This document shows positions 8,305 to 15,964 of a stretch of 22,806 nt of DNA, piece after piece. The translations under genes and the position numbers were made by a program. Origin of the DNA: an uncultured Planctomycetaceae bacterium. Lineage in GTDB: Bacteria > Planctomycetota > Planctomycetia > Pirellulales > Pirellulaceae. The notes under the pieces are model-generated. The model was given only the letters and a program-made list of their open reading frames with translations, was not told the origin of the DNA and did no database searches. Positions within the stretch are counted from its first letter, which is position 1. Each line of letters begins with the position of its first letter. The DNA is taken from positions 1-22,806 of the forward strand of contig CAIYOB010000448.1 of assembly GCA_903927685.1 (NCBI GenBank), read 5' to 3'.

Positions 8305-8856
8305 TCGTCGTGACAAAGTTCCACTTCATGTAGATAATTTGAGGTAGTGACTCAAATGCGACATAGTGGACACAGACGTCGTGTGTGTCGTCGTCACAAT
8401 CGAAAGCAAGCGTACAAGATCGCAATAATTCCGATACCTGGAGCCTAATGTAGTAGATCGGGGTGCAAGCCACGCGGCCGGTCGCGTTCGCAATCCCGCT
8501 GACGCCGAACTGCCCCACCGCTGGCCGCGCCAAACCGGACGCGACCGCTTCTGCTTACGGCGCGGAAGCTGTATCGATGAACTCAGCCTGCCGGACGGTT
8601 GCTGTTCATCGCTTCACCTGGGCTGAGTGCCAAATCCGCAGGTGCGACCAGCCAGGTCGATACTCACGCACGCGCTGTCGCAGAACCTGAGGTGGCGCAT
8701 CGCCGTCGAAATCCGGCGGCATGGCGTCACTTACCCACCATGCAGCCTACATGTCTCGAATCAGGCGTTGCAACGCAGGGCCGGATCTGTGCTACCATGT
8801 GGTCGCTGGACTAGGCTACCGTCTGCTGCCACTTGAACCATCAAGGAGACCAAGCG

Positions 8857-10386
8857 ATGACTTCTGCCATGGCACGTGGGATCGTATTCAGCCTGGGGTG
8901 CGCGTGCGCCGCGTCGGGGCTGGCCGCCGACGGGCCGGTGTTCCGGGCGGGGTTTGCCGAGCGGGATATCACGCCGGAGATCGGCATGGAAGCGCCGGGC
9001 GGATACGGCAAGGCGTACCACCAGGCGCTGCACGATCCCTGCAAGGTGCGAGCGGCCGTATTTGACGACGGGCAAGCGCGGGTGGCCGTGGTCGGGATCG
9101 ACGCGCTGTTCATTCGCCGGCCCACGGTGCTGGCGATCCGGCAGGAGATCCAGCAGCAGTGCGGGATCGCGCCGGAATCCGTGCTGATCAACGCCTCGCA
9201 TTCCCACGCCGCGGGGCCGCTGGGCTTCTTCCTGCCCGGCGAGTTCGACGACGCATCGCCGCTGGTCAAGTCGCTGGTTTACGAGAAGACGGTCACGGCC
9301 AATCCTGCGTATCTGGCCCGCGTCCAGCGCGAGATCGTCGCGGCGGTGGTCGCGGCCGACGCGGGCAAAGTCGCCGCCCGCTGTGCAGCCGGGTTCGGCC
9401 GCGAAGAACAGGCGGCGTTCAACCGCCGGTTCCGCATGCGCGAGGGCTTTTCCATGACGCACCCGGGCCAGGGCAACCCGAACATCCTGGAGCCGGCCGG
9501 ACCGATCGATCCGCAGGTCGGCGTGCTGGGCGCGTGGGACGGCGAAGGCAAGTTCCTGGGCTGCGTCGTCAATTTTGCCTGTCACGCCACGACGGGGCCG
9601 GGCGGTATTTCGGCGGATTGGGTGTACTACCTCGAAAAGACGATCCGCGGCCTGCTGGGCGACCAAGCCGTCGTGGTGTTTCTCCAGGGTATGTCGGGAG
9701 ACGTGACCCAGGTGGACAACCGCAGTCCCTACCAGATCAAGCAGTTCGGCGAGGTCTCGTCGCGCCATGTCGGCGGGCGGGTCGGCGCCGAGGCCGTCAA
9801 GACGCTGTTGGCAGTCGAGCAGGCCGCCGGGCCGCTGGGGCCGGTGGGCACACGCACCCAAGTACTGAAGATCAAGCGGCGAGCGCCCAAGCCGGAACGT
9901 GTGGCCCGGGCGTTGGAGATCGTGCAGCAGGATCCGAGCAAGAGCGACGCGACCGAATGGACGTTTGCCAAGGAGATCGTGGTGCTGGATGCGAGGGTCA
10001 AGCAAGAGCCGGTGGCGGACGTCGAGGTCCAAGCGGTACAGGTCGGCCCCGTGGTGATGCTGGCGTGTCCGGCCGAGTACTTCTGCCAGTTCGGCCTGGA
10101 CCTGAAAGCCGGCAGCAAGTTCCCCCTGACCTTCCCGGTCGAACTCGCCAATGACTGTGTCGGCTACGTGCCGACTGAGGAGGCGCTCGGCCCGCAAGGC
10201 GGCGGCTACGAAACGCGGCTGACCAGCTACAGCAACTTGGAGCCGACCGCCGGCCGGCAAATCGCCGACGCCCTGATCGCCCTCGCAGGCCAACTGACCC
10301 CAGGCAGTATCCCGCAGCCGGCGTCGCTGCCGCCGTTCCAGGGCCAGCCTTGGTCCTACGGCCGCGTGCCGCCGGAGTTGGACTGA
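8857..10386 (+). CDS. secreted neutral-ceramidase-like protein
   Basis: This 509-aa protein has a signal peptide of about 24 residues ending near SGLAA. It resembles the N-terminal catalytic domain of neutral/alkaline non-lysosomal ceramidases. Candidate zinc ligands are His115/His117 in NASHSHAAGP and His243 in NFACHATTG, plus an AEYF Glu and the VGYVPTEEA Tyr further on, at places matching the Pseudomonas enzyme. The catalytic-serine motif GDVSP is replaced by GDVT (Thr284), and the C-terminal Ig-like domain of true ceramidases is absent. Many planctomycete proteins carry this automatic name without shown ceramidase activity, so substrate is unknown. The ATG has AAGGAG 8 nt upstream; an in-frame TTG at 8833 is rejected. 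It is convergent with the ketosynthase gene. Confidence 0.82.
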   Translation: MTSAMARGIVFSLGCACAASGLAADGPVFRAGFAERDITPEIGMEAPGGYGKAYHQALHDPCKVRAAVFDDGQARVAVVGIDALFIRRPTVLAIRQEIQQQCGIAPESVLINASHSHAAGPLGFFLPGEFDDASPLVKSLVYEKTVTANPAYLARVQREIVAAVVAADAGKVAARCAAGFGREEQAAFNRRFRMREGFSMTHPGQGNPNILEPAGPIDPQVGVLGAWDGEGKFLGCVVNFACHATTGPGGISADWVYYLEKTIRGLLGDQAVVVFLQGMSGDVTQVDNRSPYQIKQFGEVSSRHVGGRVGAEAVKTLLAVEQAAGPLGPVGTRTQVLKIKRRAPKPERVARALEIVQQDPSKSDATEWTFAKEIVVLDARVKQEPVADVEVQAVQVGPVVMLACPAEYFCQFGLDLKAGSKFPLTFPVELANDCVGYVPTEEALGPQGGGYETRLTSYSNLEPTAGRQIADALIALAGQLTPGSIPQPASLPPFQGQPWSYGRVPPELD

Positions 10387-10390
10387 GCGA

Positions 10391-10415
10391 AACCGAGTGT
10401 CGCATCGCTTCGGTT
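10391..10415. terminator. weak hairpin in the convergent spacer
   Basis: AACCGA (10391-10396) and TCGGTT (10410-10415) can pair around a 13-nt loop, 5 nt after the ceramidase-like stop codon. A second 5-bp stem (10446-10450 with 10460-10464) lies next to the ketosynthase stop. Neither has a T tract, so intrinsic termination is doubtful. Confidence 0.2.
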
Positions 10416-10464
10416 GGAATCGCCCTACTGCGTGCGGGGATCGTCCGGGATGCCGGCGGTCCCG

Positions 10465-11748
10465 CTATGCGGCGTATTTCGAGAAGACCAACGACGTGTT
10501 CTGCCCGCCGAAGCCAAAGTTGTTGCTCATCACGTGCCGGCAGCGGACCTGCCGGGCCGTGTTGGGCACGTAATCCAGATCGCATTCCGGATCCGGCGTT
10601 TCATAGTTGATTGTGGGCGGCACGGCGTTATCCCGCAGGACCATGATGCACACCAGGGCTTCCAAGGCTCCGCAGGCCGTGGTCAAGTGGCCCGTCATGC
10701 TCTTGGTGCTGGACATGGGGACATGGTAGGCGCAACTGCCGAACGCGCGCTTGGTCGCCACCGTCTCGACGCGGTCGTTGACCGCCGTCCCGGACCCGTG
10801 GGCGTTGATATAATCGATGTCCTCGGGAAACAGGCCGGCGTCGGCCAGTGCCAAGGTCATGCAGCGGGCTGCGGCGCGGCCTTCCGGTTCCAGATCCGTG
10901 ATCCGAAACGCATCGTGAGCGGTACCCCAGCCAGTCAGCTCGGCCCAGATTTCCGCGCCGCGGCGGCGGGCATGGTCCAGTTCTTCCAGAACCAGCACCG
11001 CGCCGCCTTCGCCGACGACAAAACCGTCCCGGCGCAGGTCGAAGGGTCGCGAGGCCCGCGACGGGTCATCATTCCGCTGGCTGAGCGTCGATAGCCGCAG
11101 AAAGCCGGTAACCCCAAAGGGGTGAATCATGCTGTGCGCGCCGCCGCACAGCATCACATCCGCGTCGTCCCGGCGAATCGCCTCGACCGCCTCGCCAATC
11201 GCCTTGGCACTGGAGACGCAAGCTGCCGTGAAATTGGCATTCGGGCCCTGGGCATTCAACGCCGCGGCGATGCAACCCGCGGCGGCGCCCGGTTCGAGGA
11301 CCAAATCGTCTTCGGCGCTGGCTTGGCGCCGGAACGAGTTCATAAACGGGTCGAGCGTCAGCGTTCCCGCGGTGAACGCCCCTGCCAGCGATTGGCAGAA
11401 ACCGCCGAAGTCGGGAAAAATCTCGCCGCATCCCAGGTAGACGCCAACTCGCAACGGGTCGAGCCGGGCGTCGGCCAGTCCGGCCGCCCGACTGGCCTTG
11501 ATTGCCGAGGCGAACGCGAACTGTGTCTGGCGAGCCTGGCGCGCCCAGAGCGCCGGGTCTTCGCCGACGTCCCGAATGCTCCAATCGCGGACTTCCGCCG
11601 CGATCCGCACGGGAAAGCCGGAGGCGTCAAACAACGTAATCGGGCCAACTCCCGACTGGCCGGCCAGCAGGCGATTCCAGATCCCGCCCACCTCTACGCC
11701 CAGCGGAGTGATCCCGCCGATTCCCGTTACAACCACCCGGCGTCTCAT
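10465..11748 (-). CDS. beta-ketoacyl-ACP synthase, FabF-like
   Basis: This 427-aa thiolase-fold ketosynthase condenses an acyl thioester with malonyl-ACP in fatty-acid or polyketide-like synthesis. The catalytic triad is intact: Cys177 in FTAACVSSAKA, His317 in NAHGSGTAVND and His354 in STKSMTGHLTTACG, with Lys349 also kept and a SNNFGFGGQN tail motif. The nucleophile elbow reads AACVSS instead of the usual TACASS, and numbering is shifted by about 14 residues relative to E. coli FabF, indicating an insertion before the cysteine. The start follows the normal RRRVVVTGIG N-terminus. No acyl carrier protein, malonyltransferase or reductase gene is beside it, so its pathway cannot be read from context. 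It may be the housekeeping FabF or a specialised paralogue; the unusual motif favours the latter. Confidence 0.9.
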   Translation of the reverse strand: MRRRVVVTGIGGITPLGVEVGGIWNRLLAGQSGVGPITLFDASGFPVRIAAEVRDWSIRDVGEDPALWARQARQTQFAFASAIKASRAAGLADARLDPLRVGVYLGCGEIFPDFGGFCQSLAGAFTAGTLTLDPFMNSFRRQASAEDDLVLEPGAAAGCIAAALNAQGPNANFTAACVSSAKAIGEAVEAIRRDDADVMLCGGAHSMIHPFGVTGFLRLSTLSQRNDDPSRASRPFDLRRDGFVVGEGGAVLVLEELDHARRRGAEIWAELTGWGTAHDAFRITDLEPEGRAAARCMTLALADAGLFPEDIDYINAHGSGTAVNDRVETVATKRAFGSCAYHVPMSSTKSMTGHLTTACGALEALVCIMVLRDNAVPPTINYETPDPECDLDYVPNTARQVRCRHVMSNNFGFGGQNTSLVFSKYAA

Positions 11749-11980
11749 GACTCATCCGCCCCGTTGGCAACCCTCGCGGGAGTTCGCCAGGGCCTCCCGA
11801 CTGCCCCCGCACCCACTCCCGCTTCCGACTGCTTGCCCTGCTGACTATTGCTTCGCAAAGGCGATCCGCTTGAATTGACCGCAAAATCGTCTTTTGCCGA
11901 CCTTTGCCGAAAACGACTTGTACCAAACCGATCACGCGGAGTCTACGTTCCGGATCAACGTCGAAATCCGTGCCGAGGCC

Positions 11981-11997
11981 GGCGGGAGAATCCCGCC
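11981..11997. repeat. 7-bp perfect hairpin in the ketosynthase leader
   Basis: GGCGGGA (11981-11987) pairs with TCCCGCC (11991-11997) around a GAA triplet. No T tract follows on either strand, so it is not a clear terminator. It would lie in a long ketosynthase leader if the promoter near 12080-12109 is real. Confidence 0.45.
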
Positions 11998-12079
11998 TCG
12001 CAATCCCTCATCCATTGCTCGACGCTTCCCCGCCGCGATTGGTCGGACTCTTCGGCATTGGCGGCCCAATCGGCATCCT

Positions 12080-12109
12080 TGTATACCATCTAAGCCCAAA
12101 TCGTGTAAA
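12080..12109 (-). promoter_or_regulatory. possible promoter for the ketosynthase gene
   Basis: On the minus strand TTTACA (12109-12104) and TATACA (12085-12080) are separated by 18 nt, matching consensus 5/6 and 4/6. If used, the leader would be about 325 nt long. Confidence 0.3.
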
Positions 12110-12170
12110 GACTTGCCGTCTTTCAAGCGGACGGAAGCAAAGGACGATGTTACAGCCAGATAAATCCCAC

Positions 12171-12199
12171 TTCAGTCGTTCCTGGGGAACGCCTATAAT
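12171..12199 (+). promoter_or_regulatory. possible promoter of the lipoprotein gene
   Basis: A perfect TATAAT lies at 12194-12199, 17 nt after a weak -35 (TTCAGT, 12171-12176). The predicted leader to the ATG at 12269 is about 60 nt. Confidence 0.45.
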
Positions 12200-12268
12200 C
12201 CGCCGCCCTCGTGCGCCACGGCTCACAAAGTGAACCTATACCTCGTCTTAGCAACAAAGGCCCGCTGC

Positions 12269-12568
12269 ATGATGAATCGCCTTTTTTTCCCGGTCGCGGC
12301 CTGCGTTCTGCTCGGACTCAGCGGATGCAAGGGCTATCATAACCCGTTCTCCCCCCCGGGAACGATCCAGCAACAGCGGCTGAGTGCTTCGGTCTACGAT
12401 CCCTACGCGGACAACGACGCCGGCCCGGAAATCGTGGGGGGACGGCCGCGTGATTATCAGAAGCCGTGGTCGGAAGCCGACCGCAGCCGGGCCGCCGACA
12501 GCGCCCGGACTTCGTTGACGAATAGCCGATATCGGCAATCCGTCCCGCCGGCAACGCCTTCCCGATGA
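12269..12568 (+). CDS. small lipoprotein, planctomycete membrane/secreted type
   Basis: This 99-aa protein begins with a type II signal peptide (MMNRLFFPVAACVLLGLSGC) whose lipobox LSGC places the lipidated cysteine at residue 20. The mature part is short and polar, with GTIQQQRLSASVYDPY and GPEIVGGRPRDYQKPW. I recall similar small proteins in Pirellulales annotated only as membrane or secreted protein; no function is known to me. AAAGG (12256-12260) lies 8 nt before the ATG at 12269; the second ATG at 12272 is equally possible. Upstream in-frame codons to 12230 would bury the signal peptide. Confidence 0.75.
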   Translation: MMNRLFFPVAACVLLGLSGCKGYHNPFSPPGTIQQQRLSASVYDPYADNDAGPEIVGGRPRDYQKPWSEADRSRAADSARTSLTNSRYRQSVPPATPSR

Positions 12569-12637
12569 CCGGCAGTTCTCGTCGGCGGCGTCTGGGAGGA
12601 TTCGTTCGCACAGGGTATCATCTGGGGTTGTGAGCAG

Positions 12638-12659
12638 AGCCAGGTACGCCGTACCGGCT
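12638..12659. repeat. imperfect hairpin between lipoprotein and rluB
   Basis: AGCC plus GGTAC pair with GTACC plus GGCT around GCC, with one bulged A at 12642, giving a 9-bp stem. No T tract follows. It could end the lipoprotein transcript with a factor, or be part of the rluB leader. Confidence 0.3.
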
Positions 12660-12706
12660 GCTGTCGCCCTCGAAGATCCCCTAGCCGAACGATTGAGATT
12701 GTCCGC

Positions 12707-13720
12707 ATGAGCCGTCGCCCGCCCCCTCGCCACGATCCGTCCGAAGAAGATGCCGCGCCGAGCGCCGAGCGGCTGCAAAAGGTGCTCGCAGCGGCAGGCA
12801 TCGGCAGCCGCCGCGAATGCGAGGAGTTGATCCTGGCCGGCCGGGTCGAAGTCGATCGCCAGACTGTTACGGAACTGGGGACGCGCGTGGATCCCGAAAG
12901 CCAGGAGATCCGCGTGGACGGTACGCCGCTGACCAACCCCAAGCGGCTGTACTACGCCGTCAACAAACCGCCGGGCGTCGTCTCGACCAATTGGGACCCG
13001 GATCGCCGCATGCGGGTCATCGACCTTGTGCGCACGGACGAACGGCTGTTCGCGGTCGGCCGCTTGGACCGAACCAGCGAAGGCCTGATCCTGGTCACCA
13101 ACGATGGCCGCCTGGCCAACCGTTTGACGCATCCGCGATACGGTGTCGACAAGACGTATCTCGCGCGGGTTGCCGGCACGCCGTCCGCCGAGGCGCTGGA
13201 CCGGCTGCGGACCGGGATCCACTTGGCCGAGGGTGTGGCTCGCGTGGCGTCCGTGCATGTGAAACGCCGCCAACGGGAAACCACCGAACTGGAAATCGTT
13301 TTGAACGAAGGCCGCAACCGCGAGATCCGCCGCCTGTTGGCCAAGATCGGCCACAAGGTCCTGCAACTGAAACGCATCGCCGTCGGTCCGCTGCGGCTGG
13401 GCACGCTGCCCATCGGAGCCAGTCGGCCGCTGACCCGGGACGAAGTCCTGCTGCTGGAGAAAGCGACCGAGCGACCGCCCGCGGAAGCGCGTGCCGCTGG
13501 CCAGTCGCGTCCGCCCACCCCTGAGAGCCGCCCACTTCGTCCGGCAGGTCGCGCGCCCAGGCCCTCGGCGGCGTCCGCGCCCCGCGGCACGAAAACGCCG
13601 CGGTTCAAGAAAGCGGCGGGTAAACCGGGCTCGACGGCTCGCAAACCGTGGACGGGTGGCGAGCAGTCGCGGCGGTCCGGCAAACCGGGCAAGAAAGCGT
13701 GGAGGAAGAAAGACCGATGA
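12707..13720 (+). CDS. rluB: RluB-type 23S rRNA pseudouridine synthase
   Basis: This 337-aa protein has an N-terminal S4 RNA-binding domain (about residues 22-80, LQKVLAAAGIGSRRECEELI) and an RsuA/RluB catalytic domain (about 82-250). The catalytic aspartate is Asp121 in GRLDRTSEGLILVTND; further motifs are NKPPGVV, VDKTYLARV and EGRNREIRRLL. The family converts specific uridines of rRNA to pseudouridine; RluB-type sites in 23S rRNA are the likely target, though RluE/RluF/RsuA types cannot be ruled out. After about residue 255 there is an 80-residue low-complexity tail rich in Pro, Arg, Lys and Gly, probably disordered and RNA-binding. The stop overlaps the pyrK start (ATGA), implying cotranscription. 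The ribosome site is weak. Confidence 0.9.
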   Translation: MSRRPPPRHDPSEEDAAPSAERLQKVLAAAGIGSRRECEELILAGRVEVDRQTVTELGTRVDPESQEIRVDGTPLTNPKRLYYAVNKPPGVVSTNWDPDRRMRVIDLVRTDERLFAVGRLDRTSEGLILVTNDGRLANRLTHPRYGVDKTYLARVAGTPSAEALDRLRTGIHLAEGVARVASVHVKRRQRETTELEIVLNEGRNREIRRLLAKIGHKVLQLKRIAVGPLRLGTLPIGASRPLTRDEVLLLEKATERPPAEARAAGQSRPPTPESRPLRPAGRAPRPSAASAPRGTKTPRFKKAAGKPGSTARKPWTGGEQSRRSGKPGKKAWRKKDR

Positions 13721-14589
13721 CCAGCCCGCTGCACGCCTCGTACTACGCCGACCATGCCGTTCAGCAGGACGTCGTGATTGCCGAGAACGTCCGCGTGGCG
13801 CGCGATACGTACCGGCTGCGCTGTGAGTGCCCGGAAATCGCTCGGCGCGCTCTGCCGGGCCAATTCCTGATGCTGCGTCTGGCCGGGGTCAACGATCCGC
13901 TGCTCGGCCGCGCGTTGGCGCTGTACGACACCGTGTGGACCCCGGACGGTGCGCCGTGGGGCATCGACGTCGTCTATTTGGCCAAGGGCAAGTTCACGCG
14001 GCGGCTGGCGGACAGTCCGCCAGGGGTGCCGCTGACCCTCTGGGGACCGCTGGGCAACGGCTTTCCCGTCCAGCCGACCGAGCATTTGATTATGGTCGCC
14101 GGCGGTATCGGCCAGACTCCCTTCCTGACGCTGGCCGCCGAACACCTGGGCTGTCGAGCGTACGGCGCCCCGCCACGAAGCGTTACGCCGGCGCAAGAAG
14201 TCACGCTCTGCTACGGCGCCCGATCCGCCGAGTATCTGGCAGGCGTCGAGGATTTCGAGCGGCTGGGCGTCAACGTCCGGATCAGCACCGACGATGGCAG
14301 CCGCGGCCAGCGCGGTCTGGTGACGGACTTACTGGGCCGGGTCCTGGAGGCTACGTCCCTGCGTTGCCGGATCGTCACGTGCGGCCCCGAAGTCATGCTC
14401 GCAGCGGTTGCCAAGCTGGCCGCGAATCACGGCGTGCCGTGCGACGTGTCCCTGGAAACGCCCATGGCCTGCGGTGTCGGCATCTGCTTTACCTGCGTGG
14501 CCAAGGTCAAGGACGCGCAGGGCGCTTGGGACTACAAACGCACCTGCGTCGAAGGCCCCGTTTTCGACGCCGCGAGAATCGAATGGTGA
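13717..14589 (+). CDS. pyrK: dihydroorotate dehydrogenase electron-transfer subunit PyrK-like
   Basis: This 290-aa protein is a ferredoxin-reductase-type flavoprotein. An FAD-binding barrel occupies about residues 15-115, the NAD-binding region contains [11 protein letters not shown] (127-137), and a C-terminal [2Fe-2S] site is formed by Cys252, Cys257, Cys260 and Cys277 ([10 protein letters not shown] and KRTCVEGP). This matches PyrK, which passes electrons from PyrD flavin to NAD in type 1B dihydroorotate dehydrogenase, in pyrimidine synthesis. The start overlaps the rluB stop by 4 bp, with GGAGG 11 nt upstream. No pyrD lies nearby, so its partner must be elsewhere, or this is a PyrK-like reductase serving another enzyme. 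Confidence 0.87.
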   Translation: MTSPLHASYYADHAVQQDVVIAENVRVARDTYRLRCECPEIARRALPGQFLMLRLAGVNDPLLGRALALYDTVWTPDGAPWGIDVVYLAKGKFTRRLADSPPGVPLTLWGPLGNGFPVQPTEHLIMVAGGIGQTPFLTLAAEHLGCRAYGAPPRSVTPAQEVTLCYGARSAEYLAGVEDFERLGVNVRISTDDGSRGQRGLVTDLLGRVLEATSLRCRIVTCGPEVMLAAVAKLAANHGVPCDVSLETPMACGVGICFTCVAKVKDAQGAWDYKRTCVEGPVFDAARIEW

Positions 14590-14602
14590 TGCCCCGTTGA
14601 AT

Positions 14603-14617
14603 CGCAACCCGGTTGCG
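14603..14617. repeat. 15-bp interrupted palindrome after pyrK
   Basis: CGCAACC-C-GGTTGCG lies 13 nt after the pyrK stop, in the 136-nt spacer before glyA. As RNA it could form a short stem, but no T tract follows. Role unknown. Confidence 0.3.
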
Positions 14618-14725
14618 CTTAAAGTCTTGGCGCACGCGACGGTTGCCCCGCACGCGGTGGGCACAGGACCGTGGTGGGCATGGGAGAGTATCTTTACCTC
14701 GACTTGGATGCGAGCAAGCGGAACT

Positions 14726-15964
14726 ATGAACTATCTGCAGACGCAAGACCCCGAAGTTTGGGCAGCCGTGGACGCCGAGCGGAAACGCCAGCAAGACGGG
14801 CTGGAGATGATCGCCAGCGAGAATTACACCAGCCCCGCCGTCATGCAGGCTGTGGGCAGCGTGCTGACGAACAAGTATGCCGAGGGCTATCCCGGCCGGC
14901 GCTACTACGGCGGTTGCGAAAACGTCGATGTCATCGAGGATCTGGCTCGCGAGCGCGCCAAGCAACTGTTCGGAGCGGATTTTGCCAATGTCCAGCCGCA
15001 TTCCGGTTCCCAGGCGAACATGGCGGTCTACCTGACCGTCCTCCAACCCGGGGACACCGTGTTGGGGCTGGATCTGGCCCACGGCGGACACCTGACGCAC
15101 GGGATGAAGCTGAACATCTCCGGACGGTTGTACAACTATATCAACTACGGGGTCAGGCGCGACACGCACCGGATCGATTTTGACCAGGTGGCCGCGCAGG
15201 CTCGCGAATTCAAACCCAAGTTGATCGTCGCCGGCGCCAGCGCTTATCCGCGTGAGATTCCCCACGGCAAGTTCGCCGAAATCGCCGCCGAGGTGGGGGC
15301 CAAGCTGTTTGTCGACATGGCTCATTACGCCGGCCTGGTGGCCGCCGGACTGCACGACAATCCCGTGCCTGTCGCCGACTTTGTCACCACGACGACGCAC
15401 AAGACGCTGCGCGGGCCGCGGGCCGGGCTGGTCCTGTGCAAGCAGGAGTATGCCCAGGAGGTGAACAAGAGCGTGTTTCCGGGGCTGCAGGGCGGGCCGC
15501 TGATGCACGTCGTCGCCGGCAAGGCGGTGTGCTTTGGCGAAGCGTTGCGGCCGGAATTCAAGGGCTATGCGCAGGCCATCCTCCAGAACGCCAAGACCTT
15601 GGCGGACACACTGGCGGCGGGCGGCCTGACCCTGATCAGCGGCGGTACCGACAATCACCTGATGCTGGTGGACGTCACGCCGCTGGCGATCACGGGCAAG
15701 ATCGCCGAGGCGACTTTGGGGAAGTGCGGGATCACGGTCAACAAGAACATGATCCCCTTCGACCAGCGGAAGCCACTCGACCCGTCCGGGATCCGCATCG
15801 GTACGCCCGCGCTGACCACCCGCGGCATGGGCGTCGCCGAGATGCGGAGCATCGGCGGCTGGTTCCTCGAGGCCCTGCGCAACCCCGGCGACGACGCCCT
15901 GCTGGGCCGCATCCGCGGGCAGGTCTCCGAACTATGCACGCATTTCCCCGCTCCGGCGGTCTAG
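14726..15964 (+). CDS. glyA: serine hydroxymethyltransferase
   Basis: This 412-aa PLP enzyme converts serine and tetrahydrofolate to glycine and methylenetetrahydrofolate in the cytoplasm. Family landmarks are [51 protein letters not shown] (Asp197, His200) and the PLP lysine Lys226 in [14 protein letters not shown]. Length agrees with bacterial GlyA (about 410-420). I chose ATG 14726 by family length and N-terminus; an in-frame ATG at 14708 would add six residues, and neither has a strong Shine-Dalgarno. It follows pyrK by 136 nt. Its TAG stop (15962-15964) lies inside the CTAG that also ends the opposing gene, so no terminator fits between them. Confidence 0.96.
   Translation: MNYLQTQDPEVWAAVDAERKRQQDGLEMIASENYTSPAVMQAVGSVLTNKYAEGYPGRRYYGGCENVDVIEDLARERAKQLFGADFANVQPHSGSQANMAVYLTVLQPGDTVLGLDLAHGGHLTHGMKLNISGRLYNYINYGVRRDTHRIDFDQVAAQAREFKPKLIVAGASAYPREIPHGKFAEIAAEVGAKLFVDMAHYAGLVAAGLHDNPVPVADFVTTTTHKTLRGPRAGLVLCKQEYAQEVNKSVFPGLQGGPLMHVVAGKAVCFGEALRPEFKGYAQAILQNAKTLADTLAAGGLTLISGGTDNHLMLVDVTPLAITGKIAEATLGKCGITVNKNMIPFDQRKPLDPSGIRIGTPALTTRGMGVAEMRSIGGWFLEALRNPGDDALLGRIRGQVSELCTHFPAPAV

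Larger units (their letters stand above)
8235..8856. other. divergent intergenic region, no gene found
   Basis: This spacer separates the regulator (-) from the ceramidase-like gene (+). Besides the promoter and direct repeats next to the regulator it holds an interrupted palindrome, ATTTGAG at 8337-8343 and CTCAAAT at 8351-8357, and a perfect 12-bp palindrome GCGTTGCAACGC at 8765-8776, 81 bp before the ceramidase-like start. The first 200 nt are visibly more AT-rich than the rest. Short open frames here have no recognisable content, and no convincing tRNA fold was found. Confidence 0.5.
11749..12268. other. divergent intergenic region with structured repeats, no gene found
   Basis: No credible reading frame is seen between the ketosynthase (-) and the lipoprotein (+). 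The region holds GCAAAA/TTTTGC at 11881-11886 and 11892-11897, a direct repeat TTTGCCGA at 11893 and 11903 (10 bp apart), and a perfect 7-bp hairpin GGCGGGA-GAA-TCCCGCC at 11981-11997. Candidate promoters for both flanking genes also fall here. Confidence 0.5.

Noticed and set aside
8235..8324. Longer start for the HTH-EIIA regulator
   Set aside because: It would begin upstream of the predicted promoter and lacks the AAGGAG that precedes ATG 8234; the HTH begins directly at the shorter start.
8460..8520. GTTCGCAATCCC segment resembling a tRNA T-loop
   Set aside because: Flanking bases do not form a T-stem and no acceptor or anticodon arm could be drawn.
8765..8776. 12-bp perfect palindrome as an operator for the ceramidase-like gene
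   Set aside because: Several such palindromes are expected by chance in 22.8 kb; without a second copy or a matching regulator it is only noted in the spacer entry.
8761..10293. 510-codon open frame on the minus strand
   Set aside because: Antisense to the ceramidase-like gene, which has a signal peptide, a good Shine-Dalgarno and metal-ligand motifs.
11627..11935. 102-codon minus-strand frame upstream of the ketosynthase
   Set aside because: It overlaps the ketosynthase start in another frame and shows no carrier-protein or other motif.
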